Shown here piece after piece: positions 1 through 10,417 of a stretch of 64,000 nucleotides of DNA. Both the position numbers and the translations under genes were made by a program. Source of the DNA: Tigriopus japonicus (lineage: Eukaryota > Arthropoda > Copepoda > Harpacticoida > Harpacticidae); NCBI GenBank assembly GCA_010645155.1, contig CM021315.1, positions 2,915,519-2,979,518 of the forward strand, read 5' to 3'. Every line of letters begins with the position of its first letter. Positions within the stretch are counted from its first letter, which is position 1. The notes under the pieces are model-generated. The model had not been told where the DNA came from, did no database searches, and saw only the letters and a program-made list of their open reading frames with translations.

Positions 1-1
1 G

Positions 2-187
2 AAGCAAATGCTGGCAGCCACACCAGCTATGGGTGTCGGGTCTGAGGCCATGACTGTCGGTCTCAAAGTCCGCCAAGAAGTCCCGGCCGGGCCCAACCTG
101 CTCGAGGCCCCACCACCGAAGACACCTCGGAAGCGGAGAACCACGCCCGGGGCGGATTGCATCATTCTCATCGATCCGTGCACCTAA
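2..187 (+). CDS. Possible terminal exon of an unidentified gene (5' part outside window)
   Basis: An open frame runs from the window edge to a TAA at 185-187, giving about 61 residues. Its base composition is clearly more GC-rich than the AT-rich DNA that follows at 200-1300, as expected for coding sequence here. The peptide is rich in Pro, Ala, Lys and Arg, with a basic PKTPRKRR stretch near the end and the hydrophobic C-terminus CIILIDPCT. I do not recognise a domain. No start codon or splice acceptor can be placed because the window cuts the feature. It could equally be a chance open frame in a GC-rich island. Confidence 0.35.
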   Translation, partial: KQMLAATPAMGVGSEAMTVGLKVRQEVPAGPNLLEAPPPKTPRKRRTTPGADCIILIDPCT

Positions 188-960
188 CAACGTAACTAAG
201 AAAGAAAGTAGACTGAGCTAAAGAAGTCTTTAGACTGAGCCGTGAACTCGAAGTCGGTCTAAGGCGCACGAACTTAAGCCAACGGGCTTCAACTCTGGAC
301 AAAACAACCTATCCCAACTATTCACCCGATCCGGAGCCCGGAGCCTCCAGGTTCCAGGCTGGTTTGAGTGAGGTCTAGTCTAATCTAGCACGAGCGAGCA
401 CTTGAATGAACTTTCCAAATCATGGAAGGACGGACGATCTTTCGGACTAGTTCGAAAAACATGACAGTCTCTTTGTTCAGACGGTTCAGATGGACAATTC
501 AGTGTGTGTTGTACGTAAGTAACGTTGTAATCACGGCCAGTTACGAATGTCGCTCACCTGACATCTGTGAGGTTTGTTGACAAACATTCAAACTTGACCA
601 TAGGAGAGCAGTGCTCTCAGATTTGGGTAATACACCAAATCTAGGTAATTTTCGACCCCTTTTTGGTTAAAAAAATCGTCATTGAGGAAATTACCAAAAC
701 GCCGAAATTTTTGGGTAATTTTGAAGTCCAAGCTCTTAGACAACTAAAAATTTTGTTCATGCAAAGTAAAATTTTGCGAAAAAAGTCTGAAAATTTTAAA
801 TGTGTTTCGAGATTTCAGTGCTACCAATTTTGATTCAGAGTTTATGACACTTCCTTAGGAAAAGTCTGATGGGACGAGACGGGATTTCCAATGGATGAGA
901 CCACCTGATGCCGGTCTCAATTGATACAGCTCAGAAGCTCGCATCAAGTCGTTATCAAGT
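188..960. other. Intergenic, no gene seen
   Basis: The sequence becomes AT-rich after about 600. I see no ORF with domain character, RNA gene or terminal repeats. Confidence 0.5.
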
Positions 961-963
961 AGT

Positions 964-1127
964 CAGGGCTGGGGAGTAATTGTAATTGCAATTACAATTA
1001 CGTAATTTCAATTACAATTAAATGTAATTGTAATTGTAATGAATTACATTTTTGGGCCAAATAATTGTAATTGTGATTAATTACATTTTTGGCCATGTAA
1101 TTGACGAATTTTCAATTACAAATTACC
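964..1127. repeat. AT-rich GTAATT/CAATTAC low-complexity repeat, possible hAT-like end
   Basis: Short GTAATT and AATTAC units alternate on both strands, so the tract can fold on itself. It opens with CAGGGCTGGGGAGTAATTG, which resembles a hAT terminus. A weak inverted partner (GCAATTAC...AACCCTTA) lies near 1308-1329, on the far side of the tRNA-like insert. I found no matching 8-bp duplication, so the transposon reading is tentative. Confidence 0.45.
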
Positions 1128-1306
1128 GGGTTTTTTGCGAACTTTTTAGTACCGCTGCAAGGAATGTGATTCCCTGTAAATTGAAGGATTTCTCCCGACA
1201 GCTTCAATCCGACCCCCAACAGGATTCGAACGTACGCCGTCTGGGGAAACATTTATACTCGGCTCTTAAAAGAACGCATTAGTACGCGCGGCCACTCTGG
1301 CTTCCT
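1128..1306 (-). repeat. tRNA-like SINE with a LINE-A-type 3' tail
   Basis: Read on the minus strand, 1306 down to about 1190 resembles a tRNA with a long variable arm: an A-box-like AGTGGCCGCGCGTAC and a B box CGTTCGAATCC. It is followed at 1181-1128 by a tail with the hairpin ACAGGGAATCACATTCCTTG and then GCGGTACTAAAAA. The tail is nearly the same as the 3' end of LINE-A at 7046-7085 and 59455-59510. This is the layout of a SINE that borrows a LINE 3' end. The anticodon arm does not fold cleanly, so it is not a functional tRNA gene. Confidence 0.55.
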
Positions 1307-1309
1307 TGC

Positions 1310-2505
1310 AATTACTTTTCAAACCCTTACTTCTTCAAATTAACCTTAATAAGGGTCATTACCGGACCCCTCCGATCAGTTTTTCCATTAAGGCCAAATT
1401 CATACACTCATACACTTTTGGTTTCATCAAAATTTAGCCAAAGTTCGGTTTCGTACTTTCACAAAAGCCTAACATTTCCAGTTTCTATCAAATTTAATGC
1501 ATGATATTTCGTTTTGCTGATACATCTTGAAAACCTACTGATTTTTTAAACTACATTACTATACTTCAAAACATTTTAAGTTTAATATGGTCGAGTGAGT
1601 AACACTTCGTCAGTTCTGCTCCAACTGCGGGGAAGACTCCACTTGATCAGGCGTACTCTTGAAAAAATGAAGAAAAGGTCAACAGATCCGCATGGTGCAC
1701 TCAAGAACAAGCTTTGTTCATTATTCTATTTCATGTTGCAAAATCGTATGTTTCCAAGTCACCAACTCATTGTGTAGCCTGATTGCCCAAAAGATTTTCA
1801 TGGAAAAGGCCGACAAAAAATGTATTTTCATTCAAATAGACCATCTAATCATTGTTGGCAGCATTCTTGATTATAGTTAGGCAAGGACCCTCCAGCACTG
1901 CCCTAGGGTCCTTGTATAAGGCATAAAATTCAGGGCAGCAGAAGTAAAAATGTTCAGGTCGGTAAATTTACAAATAGGTATTCAATGATAAAATAACATT
2001 GATATGAGTGTACGACATACATGGATCATATTTTCTTTGTCACTAATAACCACATGATTCAAAGAATATCACGTAACTTAACACTTTCAACGCAATAAAA
2101 AAAATTTGATTCTGAATGCTCTGAAGTGACGTAACGGGTAATTTTGCTAATATCAATTGATACTTTGAGTTTTCACTTGCAAAACAATTATTTTTTCATC
2201 AATTTGCTGTCAATGTGATGCCACTAACAGGTAGCTTTTGTTACAATACACACCCAAGCTATGATGTTAAATACTTTTAAACTAAAATAGCTTTTGACCA
2301 TGATTTTTGTGTCAGGAGGTAAGGCTTTTCACAACTAAGGGCAGACAAATGAGGTGCAAAAATAAAGCTTTTAAACATCGTCATACTTGATAAATGTGTA
2401 TAAAGTTCGTGTTATTTTCTGGAAAAGAAAAATATGCCTTGTGGTTCTTAGCATAATAATTTTGATATTTAAGCCCATTCATACACTTTTGGTTTTTGTA
2501 AATCA
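1310..2505. other. Intergenic, no gene seen
   Basis: AT-rich sequence with short open frames that look like chance. A phrase around CATACACTTTTGGTTT occurs near 1411 and again near 2485, hinting at old repeat content. Confidence 0.45.
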
Positions 2506-2509
2506 CTCT

Positions 2510-3060
2510 TTCATATTAACCTTTCAGGCATTATAAGTTGCCAGTTGGTTTGTCGCTATTAGAAAATGGCAGATCTGTTTATTTTTCTTCGTTTTGAAAA
2601 GGGAAAAGTGTGAAAGAGACGGAAGGATTGTAATTGACATGTAATTGGCAGGCGCACGAGACATGTTTACAAAAATCCGCTTGTCAGCTGCCTTTGTTCG
2701 AGGCGTGTCAACAAATCTCAAATGCTGTTCCTTCTTGTACATACATGAGTGTTGTGACTTCGTATTAAAACTGCTTGTATTGATCAAAGCAAGTAACAAA
2801 TGTTAATGACAGATCACGGGTTCTAGAAATTCGATGCTTGAGAAATAGTAATGATATATCGATAAACAGGTACCAGATTATTTAAAGGATGTGGTTCCTA
2901 ACAACCATCTAAGTAATTTCCAGATCATAATACAAAAGTATGTACATGTGTAATGTTTAAATATGCTGAGGAGGGAGATGTTCTTTGGCAATTTAAAGCT
3001 AATTTACGTCCTTCATGGTGCTGACATCACTTGAAGCTTAAACTTAATGCTTATGTTGGA
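2510..3060 (+). repeat. Dispersed repeat A, copy 1
   Basis: This stretch is collinear with 16440-16930. Shared landmarks are CAAAAATCCGCTTGTCAGCTGCC with CAACAAATCTCAAATG (2667-2724 here, 16528-16580 there) and the downstream GATGTTCTTTGG / CATGGTG block near 2978-3020. The two copies differ by many substitutions and small indels, so this is an old interspersed repeat without visible coding capacity. Confidence 0.55.
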
Positions 3061-3529
3061 AACTACCTGTTTACTATACCGGTATTTCACTTCTTTTAGT
3101 GAAGTTATAGTGATAGTTATACTATCACTAAGGAAGGGCATTGATTTAAATTCACATTTAATTTCAAGAGGCTAGAGGCAGTTCTTTGAAAAATGTAGAA
3201 AGGAGTAAAATTTACAATTATTTTTTTCCATTGGCCTTCCAAAGAAAAAGGTTGGTAGTGCATTTATCTAACTTCTTCATTTTTTAAAGAATTGGCTTCT
3301 GGGCACTGCGCAAAAAAACAGTGCATTGGACATTTTAGGCACTTAGGTTTGTCCAAAAAAGATGAAAGACCGTTTTCATATTCAAAAATATGTGTATCGT
3401 GGGAACTGTGCTGTGAGCGGTTGCCGCATGAAATCCGCTAGATGGCGCACTTTTTGACCATACTCTGTTATTTCAGTGCTCTACTCGGGCCCATCTTTTC
3501 ATATTCGGTGTCTTAGTCACCCCTATTAG

Positions 3530-4205
3530 ATCCATCTACACGGTGTTCCGACTGGCTTTTTAGGTTTGAATCAAAATACCCAAAGACACCATGGCACTTT
3601 TTGGACCCAAAATTCAATGAGGAACAACTTTACTTTTATTGTATTATACAAGATTAGGTCCAGGGAAAAAGTTATATACCTAAAAACCTATTAAATATAA
3701 CATTTTTTACAAACTATTCAATCCATATTTAGAGACCATTTAGTTACCTTGTGAATTCAAATTGAATAAAAATTCATTCAGCAACAGCTGAGTTATTTGA
3801 CTTTGAATGGTCCATTTTTGACCCCAAAAAGCCGAAAAACGCTAGTTATATGAAAAAACAAATCCTCAAAATATGAAAAATATCACTTAAAATGCACTTA
3901 ATCAAGATTTTTGGAAAGTTATTTTCATAACTATTTAGAGTACGCTATGATGTGTGTTGTGCCAAAATTACAAATAAAAATGTCTAACCGAGTCGTATCC
4001 AAAATTACGATTTCTAGAAGGACCATGTTCAAAATGGACAAAAATCGAAACTTGAAATATTAACCGATTTTTTCAAAACTTTAAATTATTACCCAACTTT
4101 CAGTGTATTTGATACTGCAAAATTTTTATTGGAAAATGTATTTTAAATGCCTTTTATGTGACATTTTTTCTTATTTTGAGCGTTTTCTGAGCTAAAGTTT
4201 AGGTT
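3530..4205 (+). repeat. Dispersed repeat B, copy 1
   Basis: Sequence around GGCACTTTTTGGACCC, CCAGGGAAAAAGTTATATACC and CAAAATGGACAAAAATC recurs at 44090-44990 (in both orientations) and 59220-59440. No ORF is evident. It directly abuts the 5' side of LINE-A copy 1. Confidence 0.6.
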
Positions 4206-4251
4206 TTAGGCTAGTTCGATGTGATAGAGTACGCCCTGATAATCCCATTTT

Positions 4252-7011
4252 CCCACATGGGGGCGTATGTCTATATGTCAGGAAAGACTTACTTCTTAGT
4301 CATGTACAAATGTCGAATGGAGAAGTAGAAGTTTTGATTTGTCATATCAAGGCCCTTGATCTTACGGTTGTAACACTGTATCGGCCACCTTCTTGTAGCT
4401 CTTCTTCATTTCTGTCAGCTCTCCAATTCATTGGAAAAGAGTTAGATCGAGAAGTTTGTTTTCGACTCTTTGTTGTTGGCGACTTCAATTTTCCGGCTAG
4501 CATTGTTGAGTGGGAGGTTAGTCCGGATGGGTACATTCCCATTTCGAAAACAGCATCGCCGTCTTTCGAAAAATTAGAAGAGTTTGCGATCTTGCCTAAT
4601 CTCTCTCAACACGTTGGTGTTGCAACCAGAGCAGAGAGTGTTCTGGACTTAGTTTTTTCCAATGACCCTGATCTGATCCAGTATGTCCATGTTGCCCCAT
4701 GTAGCCTTTCAGATCATCACATTCTTGAGATAGGGTAGACCATTACTCAAAAGCCGGCGAGCTCTAGAGTTAAACCTGCTCAAAAGGTGGGCGTGGCCAA
4801 GTTTAAGTTCAAAGATGAACACTGGCCCCTTATTGTTGAAAGATTAGGCGAGTTGGACTTGACTTCCATTTTAAAGCAGGAACCATCAATAGATAAAGCT
4901 ATAAATAAGCTAATTTCACTTTTTGACGAGGTTTGTTTGTCCATTGGTATTCCAGAAATAGTGGCAAAAGGTAAGCCATTGTCTAGAATTCCAAAGTTAG
5001 GAAGAAGTTGTTCAAACGGAGTTGTCAGCTTTCGAATAGACTTCGACTTACTTCAAATCCATTTGTTGTAGCCAGCCTCCAAAGCAAATTGGATGTGGTC
5101 CAATCAAAAATTAGGGCCTCCATTGATTCCGATCAGTTAGAGAAGGAAAGTAGAGTGATCCAGGAGGTTAAGACTAATCCAAAGGCGTTTTTCTCGTTTG
5201 CGAATACAAAGAGAAAAATGAAGCATCCTGTGGGACCTTTTGAGGTCGGCGGTAAAACCGTCAATTATAGTGAGGTTATGGCCAATATCCTTGGAGATCA
5301 GTTCTCAAGTGTATTTTCAATTCCAAAAAGGGTAGTCAGAGCAGGCCATGATTGTAGCAATGTTTTTGATGAGACTGGCATTGATAGTCAGGATAATCAA
5401 CTGGAGGATCTGGTAGTCCAAGATCAAGATGCTTTTGAGGCCATCAAGAGCTTAAAGCTCTCGAGTTCTCCTGGACCTGATGGTGTGACATCTCAGTTTC
5501 TGATGAAATGTTCACAGATTCTTGCCCCTGTTTTCGCCTACTTGATGCGTTGCATCTTAGATCAGGGCAAGTTTCCCTCCTCTCTAAAAGTAGCTCATGT
5601 CGTTCCAATTTTTAAGGGCGGAGATAAGTCACTCCCTAGTAATTATAGGCCCATTTCTCTGACCTCCAGCGTTGCATAGGTTTTTGAGAAGATTATGAAG
5701 TCCAAGCTTGTAGATTATTTGGAAGTCCATGATTTAATTCCTTCTGGACAGCATGGGTTTCGAGCTCATTTTAGTACAGTAACCCAATTGGTTGATCATA
5801 TTGAGCAAATCATTGAAGGGCTCGAAAGCCATGAGTCAGTTGATGTAGTCTATCTTGACTTTGCCAAGGCCTTCGATAAGGTAGATCATGGTCTTTTGCT
5901 CGATCAACTCAAAGAGTTAGGGGTCCAGGGTAAGGTCCTGACTTGGATTTGTAGTTTTATAAGCGAAAGGAAGCAAATAGTTAAAGTCGAAGGATCTTTT
6001 AGCGGCATGTATGATGTCAAGTCAGGTGTTCCGCAAGGTTCAATTTTAGGTCCGCTCTTGTTTATTCTCTTTATTGCTCCTCTCCAGAAGTTTAGAACAA
6101 AAGCCAGTATTTCTTCATATGCTGATGCCACAAAATTAGTTTGTGGAAGGAATGGCCAGGACTCGAAATGTTTAGTTGAGGACTTGGAGAAGGTCTACTC
6201 TTGGGTTGGCGAGAGTAACATGGCATTGAACGGGATGAAATTCCGCACAATGACGTATGGGGCGTCAAAATTAGATGTACCACTCAAAGACAATAGAGGT
6301 TGTGATATTGAGCAGGTATCGTCCATGAGAGATTTGGGAGTTGTCGTCCAAGATGATGGAAAGTTTGATGAGCATATCCAGTTGAAAGTGGGGAAGGCAT
6401 TTCAAACTTGCGGCTGGATCTATCGCACTTTCAAGTCCAGAGATAGTATTACGATGCTAACTCTGTTCAAGTCGATTGTTTAGCCGCATCTTGAATATGC
6501 CTCACCCATTTGGGCAAGGAGTTCAGCAGGTTTGCAAAAGGTCGAGCAGGTCCAAAGATGTTTTACTAGGAACATCACAGGAATGAGAGAGCACTCGTAT
6601 TGGGAGAGGCTCCAGAAGTTAGGGTTGTACAGTACTCAGAGAAGGTATGAAAGGTACCTGATACTGTATGTTTTCAAGAGCATTCATGGGCTCTGTCCTA
6701 ACCCAGGATTTGAGATCAGTTGTAGCGATTGTAGAGGTTTTACGTGCGCTCTGAGAGCACCTCCAAATCCAAGGGATTCGAGGCTAGTTCAATCAATGAA
6801 GTCCTCCTCTCTTCTTCATCGGGCTCCTTCATTGTTCAATTTGTTAACCATTTGTCTTCGTCGGGAATATGTAGGAGCTGATCCTCTAACAGCATTTAAG
6901 GCAGGATTGGACAAATTTTTAAAAACTATTCCTGACCAACCCACTATACAAGGGTTGTATAGATCTGCCAACAGTAACTCATTGGTAGATCAAATTTCAT
7001 ATAAACATTAA
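4252..7011 (+). pseudogene. LINE-A ORF2 (endonuclease-reverse transcriptase), broken
   Basis: Endonuclease motifs include VVTLYRPP (about 4365), VVGDFNFP (about 4474) and SDHHILEIG (about 4711). RT motifs include PGPDGVTSQFL (about 5470), YLDFAKAFDKVDH (about 5850), SGVPQGSILGPLLF (about 6022) and SYADATK (about 6118), where the usual YADD has lost its second Asp. In-frame TAG codons occur at 4736, 5677 and 6481, and the frame shifts around 5030-5071. The C-terminal part (6532-7011) matches the tail of copy 2. The gene is dead. The reading frame is otherwise well preserved, so decay looks recent relative to the fragments elsewhere in the window. Confidence 0.88.
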
Positions 7012-7043
7012 TTATTGAAACTATAATAATGATTAACTCTCTT

Positions 7044-7088
7044 TACAGGGAATCCCATTCCTTGTAGCGGTATTGAAAAATCCGCCCC
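7044..7088 (+). other. LINE-A 3' UTR hairpin
   Basis: ACAGGGAATCCCATTCCTTGT can pair with itself (GGAAT against ATTCC) and is followed by GCGGTATTGAAAAATCCGCC. The same hairpin is found at 59455-59510 (copy 2), 24390-24437 (fragment) and 1128-1181 (SINE tail). Conservation across four elements suggests it is the structure read by the element's RT; that role is an inference. Confidence 0.6.
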
Positions 7089-7102
7089 CCCCCAAAAAAA
7101 AT

Positions 7103-8683
7103 GTTTTGGTTGGTTAGAATTACAATTATTACTATTTGCAACTTAAAAACGTAAGTAATAGCAGTGATGCCCTTTCAAGCAATGAAAGCAGATCCTATGT
7201 ATTTTAGGTTTTGTGACGTGTGTCACAAAAACATGGAAGTGTGATTACGTAATGAAGAAATCAGGAAAATACACCTCAGGGAAACAAATCATTTCAAAAA
7301 TTAGTGTCAGGCACAACTTTTAGTGATTGCATTTCAAAAAGTTTATTCTGTATGAGTTTTCCATATTCTTTTGCATAACTGCCTACTTACCCAGGGTATC
7401 ATTACCTTTCAATGTCTTTGATATTTGATTGACAGCCCATTTTTTCAATCAGAATGATGTATGGCTCAAAAACATGCCCGAAAAAATACTTTTGTGAAGC
7501 CAAAATAGATGAAAAAATGTTTTTAAAACTAGTTGAAGAGGGCCTAAAAATGGGGGGAAAATGTAATCTTACTTTATCTTTGCCTTAATGAATTTGTGGA
7601 AATGGAAGCATGAGAAAAAAAAATAATGTTACAGAAGCATTTCTGAGCTTTTATAAAATCAGAACCAGTATTTTTGGCAAAACTCGATTATGTGCAACTC
7701 CCTCTGTTTTAAGAATGTTGGCCACGACTCAAAATCAGTTACGTTTGTGGTGGGCCTTTGCCTTGTTGTGGTTGCCGACCCTGCTTATAGTGCTCGAAAC
7801 TTGTATTTTTATGTTGAAGTTTATCTTCAAAACTGAAAACAATAGTCATCCTGAATAATTTGTCATGTTTCCCCAGAATTCGCCATGGATGAATGTGGTC
7901 AAAAGACCTTTCACCTTATATGGAGGGCACTCCTGCATGCAAGTAAACTTTTATCTGTGCTTCCTCTCCTTCAAACAGTTCAACGAAAAAAATAATCATA
8001 AAAACAAACTGTGAATAATAACACATTAGACATCTAAAAATTGTAAAGAAATTTCTTTACAATTAGAATTCATAACGTGGACACAAAGACCCCAAAAAAA
8101 TTTTTTTTCACCAGATTTTTTTTATTTTTCCACTTGTCAAATTTTTGAAAGCTGGATTCAAAATGCAGGTGCATCTATTTTAAGAATTAAAGCATAGATG
8201 TCCCTAATTGAAAAACACGATAATTGGAGCAATTGTATCGTTAACATTATAGTAACTCGTAATAACAGATATGTTCATGGTAGGTCTGGTTTCCACTTAT
8301 GCAATCAACCATTTGTGCTAGTACAGCACGAACTGAAATTAGCAACTCCAATTGGTTCAAGCAAAAGTCAATCAGCAAAGTAGTTGAATCACGCAAATAT
8401 CTGTCGTTGGCTTAACACTAGATTGACCAATCTGAAATTTGAATGTGAGGCATTATTGGAAAACAAGATTAGGGGTTAATGGAAGACTTGTTTGAACAAA
8501 CATCACAAAGCAGCACGGTATGAACACGACCGCTATTTCCCAAAGTTTTATGGGTACCTCAAAAGTGAGCTATGCTTGACGGGAAATCATTTGATTTGGT
8601 TTGGAAGACTGGTTTACATGTATACTACTAGCTAGGTTATAGATTGTATGGAAGACGGTGTTACAATAATGTTGTTTGGCTCG
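7103..8683. other. Intergenic, no gene seen
   Basis: AT-rich sequence with poly-A and poly-T runs. An 82-residue frame at 7610-7858 has no domain character. No clear polyadenylation signal for the adjacent minus-strand gene could be fixed. Confidence 0.4.
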
Positions 8684-9940
8684 TTAAATGGCAGAGGCAC
8701 TCGCGTTTCCTTGCGCCTGAAAAGGGTTTGTTTGCCCCTTATTCGTGAATGGGTTTGCCGCATTTTGGGTTTGGGTGACCGGGATCTGTGAGGGTGCACT
8801 TTGTTGCACGTAGGTTTGCCGAGTGCAACCTGTCTCATCCTCTTCGTGGTTCAACTGAGTCTCCTTGGTAGCTTTCATCTCAAGAGTTTCTTCGGTTGGA
8901 TTGACTCCCGGCTCGCCATACACTTCATAAGTTGTTTTCTTGACGTTAAATTTTCTGTATAGCCCATAACCAGCCAACAAGAGGAATACCGTGGTAAAGA
9001 AAACTCCAGCGGTCACAAAAGGAGCAACGTCTTCTCTCATTACTTGAATTGATTTTGGCAGACAATGGCTCTCTGGGCCCCAATCCCCTTTGGCACGACG
9101 AACAAACGGTTGAAATTTGGAATTCCACAAGGTCATATTTCCAATCAATTCCTCATTCACGTTGTACAATTTCAGAGGACCCTGATCTTCTCCATGTTGA
9201 CATACGTAAGATTTGCCCAACGGCGTGAAGTAGTAGTTCCACGCCTTGGGAGTCTCTAAAACAACTGGACCTCGGTAGGTTGCGTCTCTGAAGATATCCA
9301 GGGATTGATTATATTTTAATAGAGCTTTGTTCAAGTAATACGAATTCCCTTCTGGATTTTGGGTGAAAATCATGGAAAAGTTGAAAACGCTCCAATGCAT
9401 GGTCAACACGGCAGTATCTCCTTCTCGCACACATGAACCGGATATTTCTGGTTCTTTGGGCAATTTCACAGTTACGGTTTGGACCCCGTATCTCAGAGTA
9501 CGGTAATCTAACTGGAAAGTGCATTCGGTTTGAACCAAGATGCATGGAGCGCCTCCCAAGGAATAAAGAGTATAAGTATATTCTTCAGGTGCGGTTTCTT
9601 GGCCTGAGGCACGGGGTCTTCTGTCCACGAGTCCAGAGTGTTCGGCATCGTCTGTTTCCTCTGGCTGCAAATATAACCACTTGTCAAAATCAGGTCATAC
9701 GTAAAGAAGGTAGCGACAAATTTCTGAGGACACTTACGCTGAACAGTTGCTTCAACTCGGGTGGAATATAGGCCATTGGGGCGATTTCTGAACTGAGGAC
9801 GTTGTGACCCATTAGGGCTAAAATAGCAAAGACACAGAGGACCAATAAGTAGAAACAACATTCTTTCTCAATTTTCTGTGTAAGAAAACTGACAAACTCT
9901 TACCTAAACCCCCTGTCAGAATTACAAATAATTGCCCCAT
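8684..9940 (-). CDS. LAMP-family type I membrane glycoprotein with NPF motifs in the tail
   Basis: Three coding exons (9940-9904, 9817-9738, 9664-8684) join in phase with GT-AG introns of 86 and 73 bp, giving 365 residues. The start at 9938-9940 is chosen because the hydrophobic leader MGQLFVILTGGL continues across the first splice; an in-frame ATG at 10072 would add 44 polar residues. The lumenal domain has cysteines at about 80, 117, 194 and 240, plus an extra one at 87. The first pair is 37 residues apart, as in LAMP domains, and GKSYVC before the third matches the family. N-glycosylation sites lie near 134, 158 and 215. A membrane helix spans about 252-275. The roughly 90-residue tail is longer than in classical LAMPs and carries NPF at about 343 and 352, which are EH-domain ligands in endocytic proteins. 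Likely sites are lysosome, endosome or plasma membrane. The family call is firm, the ortholog is not. Confidence 0.82.
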
Positions 9941-10417
9941 GTTGAGGTGGAAGCTCCTCACATGATATGTATTCTGAACCAACAGCTGCTGTTTGTCTGT
10001 AGTGGTAGTGAAAGCTCCAAATAAATCGATGCCATCCTCAAGACGGGCCGGCTCAAATTGGTTTGCCCCCATTTCCCCGTGAAAGACCAGCCTTCTTTGG
10101 TTCCAAGACTGCTCTTATTCAAGAAAGAAAGCTGCGAATTGAAACAATTTTAGGAAAAAAGACCTGCCAGGTTCATTCTTCATTTAAATAGGGTAAAACA
10201 GAGAAGGAAGGGACGGTCCGCGCAGAATAAGTATAGTGCTTGTTTAAGGGTTAGAAAGGATTTTTTTATTTAACATTTAAGGAGTCATGACATATCAAAG
10301 CCGCTTCAGGTTCCATGTTGGTGATTCAATGATGTTGTTCGTTTGAAGGATTTTACATCCAAATTCCTCTGACGTGAAGATGCCTCGAAAGGGTGATATT
10401 GAAAATCAAAATCAAGG

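Larger units (their letters stand above)
4250..7102 (+). mobile_element. LINE-A copy 1, 5'-truncated non-LTR retrotransposon
   Basis: The element holds an APE-type endonuclease remnant, a reverse transcriptase and a C-terminal domain, then a 3' UTR with a hairpin and a run of C then A at about 7085-7102. It starts inside the endonuclease domain next to repeat B, so it is 5'-truncated. Copy 2 lies at 59441-61797 on the opposite strand. Older fragments are at 24313-24450, 40331-40850 and 44990-45080. The RT type (AFDKVDH, SGVPQGSILGPLLF) suggests the jockey/CR1 group. Confidence 0.88.

Noticed and set aside
1190..1306. Functional tRNA gene
   Set aside because: The B box is good but the anticodon arm and acceptor stem do not pair properly, and a LINE-type tail is attached.
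9508..9861. 117-residue frame with a hydrophobic start
   Set aside because: It reads through the 73-bp intron in the wrong frame; the spliced LAMP-like gene explains the sequence.
9876..9903. Possible 28-bp intron in the LAMP-like gene
   Set aside because: Too short and out of phase. The acceptor at 9818 gives an 86-bp intron and continues the signal peptide.
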